A DNA stretch of 64,000 nt from Clostridium sp. AM58-1XD (GTDB taxonomy: Bacteria; Bacillota; Clostridia; Lachnospirales; Lachnospiraceae). Under the pieces are notes generated by a model, which was given only the letters and a program-made list of their open reading frames with translations, did no database searches and was not told where the DNA came from. The stretch covers positions 57,722 through 121,721 of the forward strand of contig NZ_QSDR01000013.1 in NCBI RefSeq assembly GCF_003464085.1, read 5' to 3'. Made by a program: the position numbers and the translations under genes. Below are positions 63,933 to 64,000 of the stretch, piece by piece (position 1 is the first letter of the stretch; each line of letters starts with the position of its first letter).

Positions 63933-64000
63933 ATGAAAAAGCAGACTAAATTAGTTGCAGTATTATCTGCATCAGCTCTGTTAGCAATGGGCGCTTCCAT
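63933..64000 (+). CDS. Start of a secreted protein (cut by window edge)
   Basis: ATG 63933 follows AAAGGAG. The first 22 codons give MKKQTKLVAVLSASALLAMG and continue, a signal peptide. Such starts are common in clostridial cell-wall-binding proteins, but the mature part is outside the window. Confidence 0.75.
   Translation, partial: MKKQTKLVAVLSASALLAMGAS

Overview
The window comes from a low-to-mid GC Gram-positive Clostridia genome, most likely a gut Lachnospiraceae. The signs are strong AGGAGG-type ribosome sites, TTGACA/TATAAT promoters, a clostridial ChW/cell-wall-repeat L,D-transpeptidase, a zinc-type L31, and the family content (DUF1385/YqhQ, MBL-fold lipoprotein operon, 560-residue LeuA). 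The species cannot be fixed from the sequence. No rRNA, tRNA, CRISPR array, phage or transposase gene was seen.

Left part (1-14.1 kb): housekeeping and signalling genes. These are a dynamin-like GTPase (cut by the edge), a DHH phosphoesterase, a GntR regulator with two HTH domains divergent from a degenerate-GGDEF/EAL protein, a CaCA exchanger, an AlkD-like glycosylase, an AGCS symporter, a zinc-dependent phospholipase C homologue, a broken two-gene ThrE exporter, a 25-codon small gene, an MBL-fold hydrolase, a lipoprotein and a small XRE regulator.

Centre (14.2-48.1 kb): a large, mostly minus-strand surface-glycan locus. It has genes for UDP-Galf (glf), dTDP-L-rhamnose (rfbC here; rfbA, rfbB and rfbD at 52.8-55.6 kb), a GDP-heptose-type sugar (gmhA, gmhB, hddC) and a CDP-linked deoxysugar (rfbF, rfbG, rfbH). 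It also has about ten glycosyltransferases, a 1048-residue kinase-like/GT2/GT4 fusion, LicD, an ABC exporter (Wzm/Wzt), two flippase-like proteins and three other polytopic proteins. Two islands interrupt it: mgsA, dfx and a YgjP-like protease gene between wzt and wzm, and an L,D-transpeptidase gene in the middle. The locus appears to feed at least one Wzm/Wzt-exported wall polysaccharide, possibly mixed with flippase-dependent ones.

Right part (48.2-64 kb): a divergent phosphoribosyltransferase-like gene, leuA with a long leader that holds a 28-codon reading frame, glmM, rfbD-rfbB-rfbA, prfA-prmC with yqhQ, rpmE, rho, rarA, a polysaccharide deacetylase, and the first codons of a secreted protein. 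Dispersed GC-rich palindromic elements lie downstream of leuA and in the 840-bp rho-rarA gap.

Seven single-base losses in short homopolymers break six genes, including essential rho and also leuA. This looks more like sequencing or assembly error than decay. The most interesting unexplained signals are a possible structured leader RNA in front of wzt that shares its promoter module with the phosphoribosyltransferase gene, the leuA leader peptide, and the combination of heptose and CDP-deoxysugar pathways with steps missing.
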